NCBI RefSeq assembly: GCF_024166365.1
Contig: NC_064822.1
Location: 149,116,823 to 149,180,822, forward strand
Direction of reading: 5' to 3'
Length of the DNA: 64,000 bases
Origin: Elephas maximus indicus
Taxonomy: Eukaryota; Chordata; Mammalia; Proboscidea; Elephantidae
The notes below the pieces were generated by a model. That model was not told the origin of the DNA and searched no databases. It worked only from the letters and a program-made list of their open reading frames with translations. The translations under genes and the position numbers were made by a program. Positions 1-11,778 of the stretch are shown in pieces. Position 1 is the stretch's first letter; every line of letters starts with the position of its first letter.

Positions 1-524
1 ACCTTTCTCAGTAGCATTTGTGATTATTCCGTACTGGTTTTAATATTGTTCAATTCAGTTACACTGTATTCTAATCTATTTTTTTACTATTAAATCTTAT
101 CACAATTGGAAAAATCGAAAAAACATTAACTCTGTTCGTAAACATAAAGGATTTTAAGTTGGCCTGATTTATTTTTTATACGAAAGCTTAAAATGAAACA
201 TCTAGAAAGTTTTTATGTCCAAATACAATAATATTTTGTGACCAGACATTATTATCAATTTTTCCAAAGGCCGTTTTCCAAAACTTTGAACTAAAGGCTT
301 CTTAAAATTTAGGAAAGATTATCTGCTAAAGTGAGATTAGCTTGGTTTCCAGATTCTTCTTAGGTTTTGATTATATTAAATGTCAACCAATACTTCATAA
401 AGCATTAGCTTTTACTAGGTAACAGCTAACATAACATGATGAATAGATAATAAATTAATTTCAAAATTACTATGTTTCTAGTTTGAGTACAGATTATAAT
501 TTTAGTTTTCAAAATTATATAAAC

Positions 525-628
525 ATCTGTATTGCAGGTCTACCACATGCTAGACACCATCCTGGGAGTGAGAACTCAATGGTGACTAGACAGACATGGC
601 CTTCTGACATTATAGTGCGTTCTTTCTA
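525..628 (+). repeat. L2-like LINE relic
   Basis: The stretch reading roughly 'ctagacaccatcctggg', then 'tcaatggtgac' and 'agacagacatggcc', resembles the 3' part of ancient mammalian L2 elements (tag-cactgggga-acagtggtgaac-agacatggtcc). It is short and diverged, so only the family type is suggested. Confidence 0.4.
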
Positions 629-2092
629 AATGTTTTTATGCCTCACATTTGAATTTTCATTTTTGTTCCGTGTCTTAAAAGCTCTCAAATATACATGTAT
701 TTTGAAATGCTTATAGAACTAGCTCATAAGGTTTAATCTTGGATGATTAAATATTACTCCAATAGTGAACATGATAAGGAAAAGTCCAGTAAACAAACTT
801 TCTCAAAATTATATGCTCTCAAATCCCCAGTATTTTCTCTAGAAATCTGTATTTTTTCCTGTTAATAAAAATACAATTATACTGAAACAGTTATTTTAAT
901 TGTATAAGGTATATACAAGGGATGCACACATATTACTCAAACTCTTCCCTTATGGACATCCTACAATGTAGTTTATACTACACATTTGAAGAATGCATTG
1001 GTTCTTATCAGATAACTGTTTCACCATCAATCACATTTAAGGAAAGATATTTAATCTTCATATGTCAGGGTGCAATTATTTAAATCATATGGAACACTGT
1101 AAACAAAATGGATAAAGTTAACGGCGTTGGAATGGTTAATGTCAATGGTGTAATTAAGGTTCATCTATATTTTTACCTCTTAGGAGGTTAAAAAACAAAC
1201 AAAAAAAAGCCTCCCGTGTAGTAATACTAAGCGCTGAAATAATAAATACATATCCATTCTACCTCAATACACCATGTGGTTTACTCACTGTTTAGTTTGA
1301 AAGACCCATATTTTTATGTCCTCAACCACCTCAATGTGGTTTACATTTTTCTAAAGAACTGGACAAATGCAAATCTGTAAAGGAATCTCAGTTATTACAA
1401 CAACTTAATATACTCTCACTACGGCCGCCTTCACCAAAATACTTGTGATTATAATAAAGCATCAGCTTCAGGAGCAGCATCTCATTTCCTCCGAGAAATA
1501 CTATTAAACTTCCCTTTTTTTATTATTCTATCTTTTTTATCATTTTACACAGAAAATATCATATTAAAAAAAAGGCTTGTATACTCACTTTTGCGAATGA
1601 AAGTTAGTTTTACTTATAGATAGTGCTGTGGCGAAACAGAAGAGATGAAAACGGAGAATGGACTTCTCTGAGGGGAACTCACTGGGGCGCATGCAAAGTT
1701 TTGTTGCACTGTTATTTTTCATACTAATGGCAGAATCCCTGAATTGCTCAAAAAAAAAAAACCCAGAACAACAGGGATACAACTACAGGGATAATATTCA
1801 CAAAAATCAGTATGACAAAATCATAACTTGTTTTTAAAATCATGAACTTTTCCAAAGTAATTTTTCATACATTTTGATAGCATTTAAACCAACATACTTC
1901 AAATTAATGCTACTGAATAATCATTTTAAAGAGCAATATGGGTTTTTGTTTTTGCTTGTTTTTTGGTCTTCTGGTTTTTTTGTTTGTTTGTTTTTTTAGT
2001 ACTGTCACCATTAAAACACAAAACTGTATTTGATAACCATCAGTAACTTTTTTTTTAATACTCAAACCACTGTATTTTGTTAACACACAGAT

Positions 2093-2259
2093 TAAAAAAA
2101 AAAAAAACTCATTGCCGTTGAGTTGATTCCAACTCAAAGGGACCCTGTAAGACAACGTAGAACCGCCCCATAGGGTTTCTAAGGAGTAGCTGGTGGGTTT
2201 GAACGGCCAGCCTTTTGGTTAGCAGCCTGAGCTCTTAACCACTGTACCACCAGGACTCC
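2093..2259 (-). repeat. Afrotherian tRNA-derived SINE, minus
   Basis: On the plus strand the element reads tail to head: an A-run, ATTGCCGTTGAGTTGATTCC, CATAGGGTTTC, CTTTTGGTTAGCAGCC, TCTTAACCACTGTACCACC, ending GGACTCC. The head carries a tRNA-like B-box region. It is essentially full length and sits within RASSF9 intron 1. Confidence 0.9.
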
Positions 2260-3406
2260 AACACACAGATAGTTGTACTAATTGCCAGAAATACCACATT
2301 TGCGATACATTATCAAAATATTAGCAAATAAAATGGGTTTAGAAAGCTTTATAGTATATATTATCATTTTAGTTTCATAAGGAAATCAGGAATAGATCTG
2401 GAAATGAGTTAAAAAATTAAAATAGAAATTCGCCCACAAAATAAAGCAGAGATTTTTGTTAAAGTCGTACCACCCTGTATTGTCATGCAGGCACTTTAAA
2501 ATAATTATATCATTTCCTACCATGTAATTGTGTGCTTTTTAAATTTACAGTGAGTAAATTATGACAAGTACAAACAAGGAAGAGTACAAACGTGAGAGAA
2601 GACTAATGGGAAAGCCCCGATGCCAAAATAAACACATTCAGAAAGTAAAGGCTATGTCTGAAATCATGCTCATATTTTTTTTGGTTTAAAAATGTAACAT
2701 TTCAGGTACTGGTAAAATATTTAACAGGACTGAAACACATATTGGCTCAAGAAAAATGTGTGCATGTATGTTTTTAAAATACATTTATTTACACTACGGG
2801 CATTGCAGACTTGAAATAGCAAATCAAAGTAAAATGATAATTAAGGAGAACAGCTATTTTAGCCCTCATTTAGTCCCTAAAACCACCTATACTTCCAGAA
2901 GATTTTCTAAAGAATCAGTTCATATCAAGTCTCAGTATTTTCACTTTTGGGAACTTTCCAGATTTCATGAATGTCCCTCTCCCAGAGTACCCCAAGCATG
3001 GTCTCTGCAACTGTGTATTTCATTCTAGTTAGTGGCTATGAATTCTAGTTATATCTTCACTTTTAACCCTTCCTGTAATATAGTAAAGTTCTGCCAAGCA
3101 AAATGCCATCCTACTACTCTGAAATGTTCAGAGTGACAAAAAGAGATATAGTTGATGGTGCTTGCTGTGGAACCAGGGCTGGCAAAAAAGAAAGAAAGAA
3201 AAAAAGGAGTAAAAAGAATCATTCTTCATTCTTTCTTTTCTCTAATGCTTGCCTGACCACCTGAAATCAAGATACTAGAACAATATTCTCGTGAGCTGCA
3301 TATTCATACAAGACCTAACTCTTGGGAGCTTTGTTCTCCCAAGAGTAGTTTTCATGAGAATCAAACAGCAAGGAAGCACATATTTTCACACGTAGACTCC
3401 CCAGTA

Positions 3407-3426
3407 CACACACGCGCACACACACG
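3407..3426. repeat. CA-rich short tandem repeat
   Basis: An interrupted (CA)n run with CG steps lies just inside RASSF9 intron 1, about 10 bp beyond the donor. It is short and likely polymorphic. Confidence 0.7.
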
Positions 3427-3437
3427 CTTGACTTTAC

Positions 3438-3484
3438 CTGTTTTTATGCCGAGTCTTTAGCAAGTTTCTTCCAAAGGGAGCCAT
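3438..3484 (-). CDS. RASSF9: RASSF9 first coding exon (N-terminus)
   Basis: The minus strand reads ATG at 3484-3482 and continues 47 nt to a CAG|GTAAAGT donor. It encodes MAPFGRNLLKTRHKN plus the first two bases of an Arg codon. This is the N-terminus I recognise for RASSF9 (P-CIP1), a Ras-association and coiled-coil protein linked to recycling endosomes. The Ras-association domain and coiled coil are in exon 2, which is outside the window. The start is in good context (GCCATGG). The exon is too short for ORF scans. Identification rests on the exact peptide, a canonical donor, a GC-rich 5' flank, and the expected head-to-head position about 43 kb from NTS, as in human 12q21. Confidence 0.9.
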
Positions 3485-4870
3485 GGCCTGCTATGCGGGC
3501 GAGTTACAGGACTGTAAAGTTTCCGGTGGTGGGGGTGGAGGTGAGGTTGAGGGTATTTGGATTTGACGGTGGGCTGGAAACTTGGCTCTTCACCCCCTCG
3601 GACGTCCCTTGCTTTCAGCTCCTTAGTAGCCAGCTAAGACAGCTGCTAAAGTTGTGCAACTGGTGCTTAACTTTGAACTGCAGGATTGTTGTGGCTGCTG
3701 CACCTTTGGAGACCTGCCCAAGCTCACCCTCAGCCTCCAAGAAGGCGTTTGGAAGCAGGAAAAGAAAACAGAGAGAGAGAGGAAGGGAGGGGATGCTCTA
3801 TTGTGTTTTGTAGTTATTTGCAGATTTGCTAAACTTCGAGAACTGCCAGCTTCATAGGCATGGTAATACCCGTGGAAGGGGAATTTCACTCGCTTTGGAA
3901 ACCCCCCTCCCCCGCCTTCCACACCCTACCACACAAGGTGAACGGAGCACACATAAAAAGATTAAAAGTAAATACCCCCACCTCCCTGCCAGCGCCTGTT
4001 TGCGAAAAGCAATCCGATCATGGCAAGCGTGAGTGAGGGCCAAAAATTCTGCCTACCGATTTGACACAAAAGTCCCCTGCCCCGGGTGTCAGCCTTGTAA
4101 AATGTAGTGAGAAAGAGGGAAGCTGGAGACTGGATCGAGGTGGACTCACAGACTATTTGAAGTTTTTAGCTCATAAGTTCTTGACGTTAAGAGCTACCTT
4201 GCCTCCCCCAAACTTACTCGACCGCAACGTTTTTTTTTTTTTTTCTTACCTTCGCTAACACTCCTCCTCCACACTTCTCAAATTCGTCTTCTAAGAGTTG
4301 AAGGACCTTAAGGACCAAAGGCTAACTGGCCACATCACGGGTGTAAGAGCCAGCTGCGGTTTGTGTCCAACTTCGGCGGCGTTTACACAGACCCCAGCCG
4401 ATTCTTTGGCATTTACTGGGCTGTTGGAAACCCTAGTGGCATAGTGGTTAAGTGCTACGGCTGCTAACCAAAAATTCGTAGTTCAAATCCACTAGGTGCT
4501 CCTTGGAAACTCTATGGGACAGTTCTACTCTGTCCTATAGGATCGCGAGTCGGAATCGACTAGTCGGCATTGGGTTTTTTATTAGGATCTCGGGAATTTT
4601 AGAGGAAAAAGCAAACTGCTCCTGCCACCTCGCACCCTCAACCCGTAAAGCGAGATAGGATGCACCTACGGGATTTCATAGAATTCAAAGTGTGGGGTGG
4701 AGGTCTGGGGATGAGGGGCGTGGGTAGAGGGTTTCACTTCGTCCTAAAAAAGCTCCAAACCACGACCTGGGAGCCAAGACAGAGTTGGCGACTGGACGCC
4801 AGTGCGGCGCCCCAGCGCTCGGCTGAGGGACCCCAGGGCTCGGCGGCGCCGTGGGAAATCTAGGGCTCCA
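3485..4870 (-). promoter_or_regulatory. RASSF9: RASSF9 5' UTR and promoter region, CpG-rich
   Basis: Base composition changes sharply here from the A+T-rich surroundings. CpGs are frequent around 3490-3610, 3880-4030, 4210-4230, 4340-4400 and especially 4790-4860, which holds GCGGCGCCCCAGCG and GGCTCGGCGGCGCC. The proximal part should be RASSF9 5' UTR, but I cannot place the transcription start. A SINE is inserted at 4425-4580, inside the region. Open frames on either strand here (for example plus 3493-3813) show no recognisable protein and are best read as compositional. Confidence 0.65.
4425..4580 (+). repeat. Afrotherian SINE, plus, in CpG-rich flank
   Basis: Head CCCTAGTGGCATAGTGGTTA, then CTGCTAACC, TCCTTGGAAACTC, GACAGTTCTACTCTGTCCTA, GTCGGAATCGACT and a T-rich tail. 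It is full length and lies inside the RASSF9 promoter-side CpG-rich region. Confidence 0.92.
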
Positions 4871-5069
4871 GGTAATTTCCCAAGATATTTTCCTGGGATT
4901 TCGCGTCCTCCAGCTTCTGCTTATTGGCATCAGACAGAGGGAGGGAGCAGGAGGAAACCAATGGGCTGTAGGTTCACTCTGAGTCAGGCCTCACGCCAAT
5001 GGTTTTCTGGGCCTTAGCAAGGAACTTGAAGGGCTCACACTTTCTTTGGGAGCTCCCCACCCCGACTCC

Positions 5070-5190
5070 CCAAAATATAAATTTTATATTTATATATTTA
5101 TATGAAACTATCAAAAATACTCTTTAGGTCTCTGTACTATATATGTAAATGTAAATATATTACATTATATATATATAAGATTTATATGGG
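5070..5190. repeat. AT-rich low-complexity tract
   Basis: Repeated TATA and ATAT runs between the CpG-rich region and a SINE cluster. There is no coding potential. Confidence 0.7.
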
Positions 5191-5202
5191 TGTGTACATA
5201 TA

Positions 5203-5365
5203 AAAACCCAAACCCATTGCCGTGTAATCGATTCCGACTCTTAGCGACCCTACAGGACAAAGTTAAAATTCCCCATAAGGTTTCCAAGGAGGAGCTGGTG
5301 AATTCTTACCGCCGACATTTTGCTTAGCAGCCGAGCTCTTAACCACTGTGCCACCAAGGCTCCCT
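5203..5365 (-). repeat. Afrotherian SINE, minus
   Basis: Reads ACCCATTGCCGTGTAATCGA at the tail, GGACAAAG, CCATAAGGTTTCCAAGGAGG, then TCTTAACCACTGTGCCACC and GGCTCC at the head. Full length. Confidence 0.9.
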
Positions 5366-5393
5366 GTGTATGTATTTGTGTACGCATATGTAT

Positions 5394-5458
5394 AAAAACC
5401 AAAACCAAACCAAACCTGTTGCCTTCGAGTCATTGTGACTTATAGCGACCCTACATAT
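5394..5458 (-). repeat. SINE 3'-end fragment, minus
   Basis: Only the tail is present (AACCAAACCTGTTGCCTTCG, GACTTATAGCGACCC). It stops where a TA/TG microsatellite begins (5457-5490). 5'-truncated copy. Confidence 0.8.
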
Positions 5459-5516
5459 ATATATGTATACATATATACGTGTGCGTATGTATTTTTTGCT
5501 GTTGCCAGTATATATA

Positions 5517-5684
5517 CGAAAAAAAAAAAAAAAAAGCCCATTGCTGTGCAGTCGATTCAGACTCATAGGGACCCTACAGGACAGAGTGCAACTAACTGCC
5601 CCGCAGGGTTTCCCAGCAGCAGCTAGTGGATTCCAACTGCAGACCTTTGAGTTAGCAGCCTGAGCGCTGCACCATCAGGGCTCC
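5517..5684 (-). repeat. Afrotherian SINE, minus
   Basis: An A-run is followed by GCCCATTGCTGTGCAGTCGA, CATAGGGACCCTACAGGACA, CGCAGGGTTTCC, GTTAGCAGCCTGAG and CAGGGCTCC. Full length, and the third copy within 500 bp. Confidence 0.9.
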
Positions 5685-5969
5685 GTATACTTACATTTAT
5701 GTGTATATGTGTGCATGTGTGTATGTTATTAGTTGCCCCTAGAGCTGGCTCTGATTCATGGCTACCTTATGTATTACCGGTAGGTATATACCTTATGTAA
5801 CAGGTGCCATATCCATGATCTTTGATGTTTGAGCCCATCTTGTGTTTGTAGATCCCAAAAATAGTCATAGAGTATTGCAATACCAATGTTATAATTCAGT
5901 TATCTTTTTTCTATTCTCACAAGACAATTTTTTAAATTAATTTTTTAAAAGGATCTAATTTTTTATGGC

Positions 5970-6152
5970 AGTGGTACCAAGCCCTAGGGGTGTAACCTTA
6001 AGCTATAAACTGAAAGGTTGGCAGTTCGAACCCACCCAGTGGCTCTGAGGGAGAAACATCTGACAATCTGCTTTCATGAACACTGTAGCCAAGAAAATGC
6101 TATGGGGTGGTTCATGGGGTTGCTATGTTTTACAATCAACTTCATGGCATCA
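5970..6152 (+). repeat. Afrotherian SINE, long type, plus
   Basis: Head AAGCCCTAGGGGTGTAACC, GTTCGAACCCACCCAGTGGC, GAGGGAGAAACATCTGACAA, then GCTATGGGGTGG and a diverged tail. This is the longer subfamily with an extra middle segment (GGGAGAAA-type). Confidence 0.8.
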
Positions 6153-7305
6153 ATGAAAACATGTTTATGGATAAATACAAGCTTTGCATGCAACATATTG
6201 TATAATCTTAAGTATACCTGAGTTTCTGTTCTAGATTTTATTTTACAAGAAGATCACACACAAAAAAAATGATTTAAGCTATTATGTAAGATTGCCCAGG
6301 TAATGCTAAAATGTTCAAAATATAATCCCCTAAAGCTATACAGTTTACTTATTAAGATAATGATTACAGTCAATTTGCAAAGGATTTTACATTTACAAAT
6401 ATCCTCATAATGTTCCCTATAGTTTTGGTTCCCCACTCTTATTGACATTGTTTATGTATACATGTGGTATTACATTTTTTTCAACAGAAGAGTTTTATTG
6501 GAAGAAGAGGAAACATTAGATCTTTATTAGTATAATCTTGTATTGAGTTTCATGTTAGCACAAATGAAAGTCTCATTTATGATGTTATTATTTTCATGTA
6601 AAATAGCCTAATAATATTATTTATGACAAATGCTTTGATGAATCAGAATTAAACACAAAGAGTTAATATCACTCAGTTATTAAAAGCTTTCAGGAACTAA
6701 AAACGCAGTCGCTAATACCCAAAAAGAAAAATTAGCAAAAGACAGTTTTAAAAGAAAATAACAAATCGTGTTCAAATGTTCAACTACACTGGGAACCAAA
6801 TGCTGTATGTAGGTAAATGGAAACAAGATTTTATTTTGCATCTTTAAATTGACAGATTCTTGTCAAAGGTGATGCTCAACTCTGTCAGTATGATGGTCAC
6901 TTATACTCTACAGCAGTACTATAAATTGGCATGTCCTTTTTAGAAATGAATTTGACTATGTACATCAATAACCTTCAAAATATTCAAACTTTTTTATCTG
7001 ACTTTTCCATCTAACAATTTTTCCCAACGAAATAGAGTTTCATAAAAAAGGCTTATGTTCATTAACTTTCATTTTGTGGACAAAATGAAATAATGAACGA
7101 AAAGTGCTGACAGCACGAGCCCAAGCATTAACTATTTTTATTCCAGGATAGAGGGTGTTAAGAAAAATTATCCCAAATTTGAAAATAAGGCAAATGAATG
7201 ATGACTTGTTCTTTGAATGATACAATGGAGCATTGTCTAGTAGTCACTTCTAAAGATTATTCTATTATCTGGAAGAATGTGCTTGTGTGTATGCGTGTGC
7301 TTTAA
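6153..7305. other. Unique A+T-rich intergenic DNA
   Basis: I see no gene, no clear repeat and no conserved protein frame. Short open frames (6254-6448 and 7040-7225, both minus) have no recognisable domains. Confidence 0.6.
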
Positions 7306-9238
7306 GTGAGCATTTACAGTTCAAATTAGTTTCTCATACAAAAATTTATACACACATTGTTATGTAACCCTAGTTGCTCTCCCTATAATGTGACAACACA
7401 CTCCTCCTTTCCACCCCAGATTTCCCTGTCCATTCAGCCAGCTCTTGTCCCTTTTTGCCTTCTCATCTCCTCTCTGGACAGAAACTGGCTATTTAGTTTC
7501 ATGTATCTTCTTGAGCTAAGAAGCACTCTCCTCTCGAGTATCATTTTATGTCTTACAGTCCAGCCTAATCTTTGTCTGAACAGTTGGCTTCAGGAATGGT
7601 TTCAGTTCTGAGTCTGGGGACCATGTCTTCCTGGATTCCTCCAGTTTTGAGTCAAACCATTAAGCCTAGTCTTTTTACTAGAATTTGAGTTCTTCACCTC
7701 ACTTTTCTCCTGCTCCACTGACTCTCTGTGGTGTTTACTATCAGGATGATCATTGGTGGAAGTCAGGCACCATCTAGTTCTTCTGGTCTTAGGCTCTGGT
7801 TTATGTGGCCCTTTCTGTCTCTTGGGCTAATACTTTTCTTGACTCCTTGGTGTTCTTCATTCTCCTTTGCTTCAGGTGGGTTGGGACCAATTGCTGCATC
7901 TTAGATGGCCACTTGCTAGCTTTTAAGACCCCAGATTCAACTCACCAAAGTGGAATGCAGAACGTTTTCTTAATACACTTTGTCATGCCAGTTGACCTAG
8001 AAGTCTCCTGAAACCACGGTGCCCAGCCCCCTGCCCCTTCTACTCTATCCATTGAAGTGTTTGCTTGTATTCAGGAAACTTCTTAGCTTGTTTTAGTCCA
8101 GTTGTGGTGACTTCCTGTATATTACATGTTGTCCTTCCCTTCACCTAAGGTAATTCTTGTTTACTATCTCTTAGTGAATACTCCTCTCCCTCGAGTACCA
8201 CCCTAGTAACAATCAAAGGGTGTTTTCTTCTGTGTTTAAACCTTTTCTTCAGTTCTTTTAATAGTGGTCTCATACAATATTAGTTCTTTTACAATTAACT
8301 AATTTCACTGAGCATAATGCCTTCCAGATTCACCCATGGTATAAGATGTTTCGAGGATTGATCACTGTTCTTTATCGTTGCTTAGTATTCCATTGTGTGA
8401 CTATACCATGATTTGCTTATTTACTCGTCCCTTGGTGGGCACCTAGGCTGTTTCCATCTTTTTGCTATTGTCAGCAGTGCTGCAGTGAACATGGGTGTGC
8501 ATGTATTTATTCAGATGACAACTCTTATTTCTCTAGGATATATTCCAAGGAATGGGATTGTTGGATCATATGGTACTTCTATTTCTGGGTTTTTAAGGGA
8601 ACACCAAATCGATTTCCAAAGTGGTTGTACCATTTTACATCCCCACCAGCAGCGTATAAGTGTTCCAGTCTCTCCACAACCTCTCCAACATTTATTATTT
8701 TGTGTTTTTGGATTAATGCCAGCCTTGATGGGGTGAAATGGTATCTCATTGTAATTTTGATTTGCATTTCTCTAATGGTTAATGATTGTGAGCATTTCCT
8801 CATGTATCTGTTAGCAGCCTGAATGTCTCCTTTGGTGAAGTATCTGTTCATATCTTTTGCCCATTTTTTAATGGACTTATTTGTCTTTTTGTTATTGAGG
8901 TTTTGCAGTATCTTCTAGATCTTAGAGACTAAGTGCTGATCAGATTTGTTGTAACCAAAATTTTTTTCCCAGTGTGCAGGTTGTGTTTTTACTTTTTTGG
9001 TGAAGTCTTTTGATGAGCATAAGTGTTTGATTTTTAGGAGCTCCCAGTTGTCTAGTTTCTCTTCTGGTGTTTGTGCATTGTTAGTAATGTTTTGTGTTCT
9101 GTTTATGCCATGTATTAGAGCTCCTAGCATTGTCCCTATTTTGTCTTCCAGGATCTTTATCATTTTAAATTTTATATTTAGGACTTTCATCCATTTTGAG
9201 TTAGTTTTTTGTGCATAGTGTGAGGTATGGGTCTTGTT

Positions 9239-9793
9239 TCATTTTTTTTTTTTTTTTACAGGTGCATATCGAGTTATGCCAGCATCATTTGTTAAAGAGA
9301 CTGTCTTTCCCCTGTTAGCAGACTTTGGGCCTTTTTCAACTATCAGTTGCTCATAGGTGGATGAGTTTACATCTGGATTTTCAATTCTGCTCCATTGGTC
9401 TATGTATCTATTGTTGTATAAGCACCAGGCAGTTTTGGCTACCATGGCAGTACAATAGGCTCTAAAACCATGTCGTGTGAGGCCCTCCACTTTGTTCTTC
9501 TTCTTCAGTAATGCTTTATTTATCTGGGACCTCTTCCCTTTCCATATGAAGTTGGTGATTTGTTTCTCCATCTCATTAAAAAATGCCATTGGAATTTGGA
9601 TTTGGAATGCATTATTTCTATAGATCGCTTTGGGTAGAATAGATGTTTTCGTAATGTTGAGTCTTCCTATCCATGAGCAAGGTATGTTTTTCCACTTATG
9701 TAGGTCTCTTTTGGTTTCTTGCAGTAGTGTCTTGTAATTTTCTTTGTATAGGTCTTTTACATCTCTGGTTAGATTTATTCCGAAGTATTTCAT
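9239..9793 (-). pseudogene. L1 ORF2 C-terminal fragment
   Basis: This 184-residue open fragment carries typical L1 ORF2 post-RT sequence: DLYKENYKTLLQE, SWIGRLNITKTSILPK, FIWKGKRSQINKALL and YCTAMVAKTAWCLY. Upstream, around 9965-9990, the position expected for the RT catalytic FADD motif reads differently (minus-strand SICRFST-like). The active site therefore appears lost in this copy. Confidence 0.85.
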
Positions 9794-11273
9794 CTTCTTG
9801 GGGGCTACTGTAAATGGTATTGATTTGGTGATTTCCTCTTTGATGTTCCCTTAGTTGGTGTAGAGGTATCCAACTGATTTTGTACGTTTAGTTTGTATCC
9901 TGATACTCTGCTAAACACTTCTATTAGTTCCAGTAGTTTTCTTGTGGATTTTGGGGGGTTTTCTGTGGAAAATCTGCAGATAGAGACACTTTTACTTCTT
10001 TACCAATTTGGATATCCTTTATTTATTTTTCTAGACTCATTGCTCTGGCTAGGACACCCAGCACAATGTTGCATTAGAGTGGTTATAAAGGGCATTCTTG
10101 TCTGGTTCCCATTCTCAAGGGGAATGCTTTCAGACTCTCTCCATTTAGGATGACGTTGGCTATTGGCTTTATATAAATGTCCTTTATTATGCTGAGGAAT
10201 TTTTCTTCTATTCCTATTTTGCTGAGAGTTTTTATCATGAATGGCTGTTGGATTTTGTCAAATGCCTTTTTCTGCCTCAATCAAGAAGGTCATGTGGTTC
10301 TTGTCTTTGTTTTATTTATTGATGGATTACATCGATTGCTTTTCTAATGTTAAACCATCCCTGCATACCTGGTGTGAACCCTACTTGGTCATGGTGAATT
10401 TTTTTTTTTTTGATATGTTGTCAAATTCTATTGGCTAGGATTTTTTGAGGATTTTTGCGTCTATGTTCATGAAGGAAATTGGTTTGTAATTTTCTTTTTT
10501 AGGTGGTGTCTTTACCTAGTTTTGGTATCAGGGTTATGCTGGCTTCATAGAATGAGTTTGGGATTATTCCATCCTTTTCTATGCTCTGAAATGCCTCTAG
10601 TAGTAGTGGTATTAACTCTGAAAGTTTTGTAGAAACCATCAAGGGCCCTGGCTTTTTTGTGTTAGGAATTTTTAATTACCTTTCCAATCTCTTCTTTTGT
10701 TATAGGTTTATTTAGTTGTTCTACCTCTATTTGTGTTAGTTTAGGTAGGTAGTGTGTTTTTAGAAATTTGTTCATTTTCTCTAGGTTTTCAAATTTGTTA
10801 GAGTACAGTTTTCACAGTATTCTGTTATGATTCTTTTTAATTTCAGTTGGTTCTGTTGTGATATTGCTCATCTCGTTTCTTATTCGGGCTATTTGCTTCC
10901 TCTTCTGTTTTTCTTTTGTCAGTTTGGCCAGTGGTTTATTGATTTTGTTGATCTTTTCAAAGAACCAGCTTTTGGTCTTGTTAACTGTTTAAATTTTTTT
11001 TCTATCTTCTATTTCATTTAATTCTACTCAAATTTTTATTATTTGCTTTCTTCTGGTGCCTGAGGGCTTCTTTTGCTTCTCTCTTTCTATGTTTCAGTTC
11101 TAGGGTTAATATTTTGATTTGAGCCCTTTCTTCTTTTTGGACGTGTGCATTTGTTGCTATAAATTGACCTCTGAGCACTGCTTTTGCTGTGTCACAAGGT
11201 TCTGGTAGGATGTGTTTTCATTCTCATTTGATTGTAGGAATTCCTTTATTCCGTCCTTAATTTCTTCTATAAC

Positions 11274-11768
11274 TCAGTAGTTCCGGAGCAAGGTATTTTT
11301 CAGTTTCCATGTGTTTGATTTTTTTTTTTCTTTGCCTTTTCTGTTATTGATTTCTACTTTTATGGCTTTATGGTCAGAAAAGATGCTTTGTAATATTTTG
11401 AAGATTTGGATTCTGTTAAGGCTTGCTTTATGGCCTAAGATGTGGTCTATTCTGGAGAATCTTCCATGTGCATTGGAAAAGAAAGTATACTTGGCTGCTG
11501 TTGGGTGAAGTGTTCTGTATATGTCTATGAGATCAAGTTGGTTAATTGTGGCATTCAGATCTTCAGTGTCTTTACTGAGCTTCTTTCTGGATATTCTGTC
11601 CTCTACTAAAAGTGATATGTTAAAGTCTCCTACTATTATTGTGGAGCTGTCTATGTTTCTTTTCAATGTTGGTAGAGTTTGTTTTAAGTATTTTGGAGCC
11701 CTGTCATTGGGTGCATAAACATTTATTATGGTTATGTCCTCCTGGTGTATTGACCTTTTAATCATCAT
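11274..11768 (-). pseudogene. L1 ORF2 endonuclease fragment
   Basis: A 164-residue open fragment shows the APE-type endonuclease signatures of L1 ORF2: INVYAPN (about residues 15-21), VGDFN (46-50), RIDHILG and SDH near the end. In intact elements this domain nicks target DNA at TTTT/AA-like sites. The first roughly 100 residues, with their catalytic Asn and Glu, are lost by the 5' truncation, so it cannot work. Confidence 0.9.
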
Positions 11769-11778
11769 ATAGTGTACT

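Larger units (their letters stand above)
1..3437 (-). other. RASSF9: RASSF9 intron 1 (partial)
   Basis: This stretch lies downstream, in minus-strand sense, of the RASSF9 first coding exon and begins with its splice donor (GTAAAGT on the minus strand at 3437-3431). It is A+T-rich and mostly unique. I see an L2-like relic near 525-625, one SINE at 2093-2259, several A or T runs (1745-1760, 1970-2000, 2093-2106) and a CA-rich run at 3407-3426. No further coding exon is recognisable. The next RASSF9 exon must lie left of the window. Confidence 0.8.
7306..11778 (-). mobile_element. L1 LINE, 5'-truncated, minus
   Basis: A long L1 copy runs right to left. It starts inside the ORF2 endonuclease domain near 11775 and continues through reverse transcriptase and C-terminal domain to about 8560. 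A 3' UTR follows, ending near 7306. ORF1 and the 5' UTR are missing, as is common for target-primed insertion. The 3' UTR (7330-8200) matches the two other L1 3' ends at 22470-23275 and 26186-27455. The reading frame is broken into pieces. Poly-T runs at 9242-9258, 10399-10411 and 11822-11834 look like later A/T slippage or insertions. No functional element remains. Confidence 0.93.

Noticed and set aside
3493..3813. 106-codon plus-strand frame opposite the RASSF9 5' region
   Set aside because: GC-rich DNA opens frames on several strands here (3623-3922 minus overlaps it). The peptide has no recognisable domain and no splice or promoter support.
4440..4500. tRNA-like sequences with A and B boxes
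   Set aside because: They are heads of tRNA-derived SINEs repeated dozens of times. None has a complete cloverleaf.
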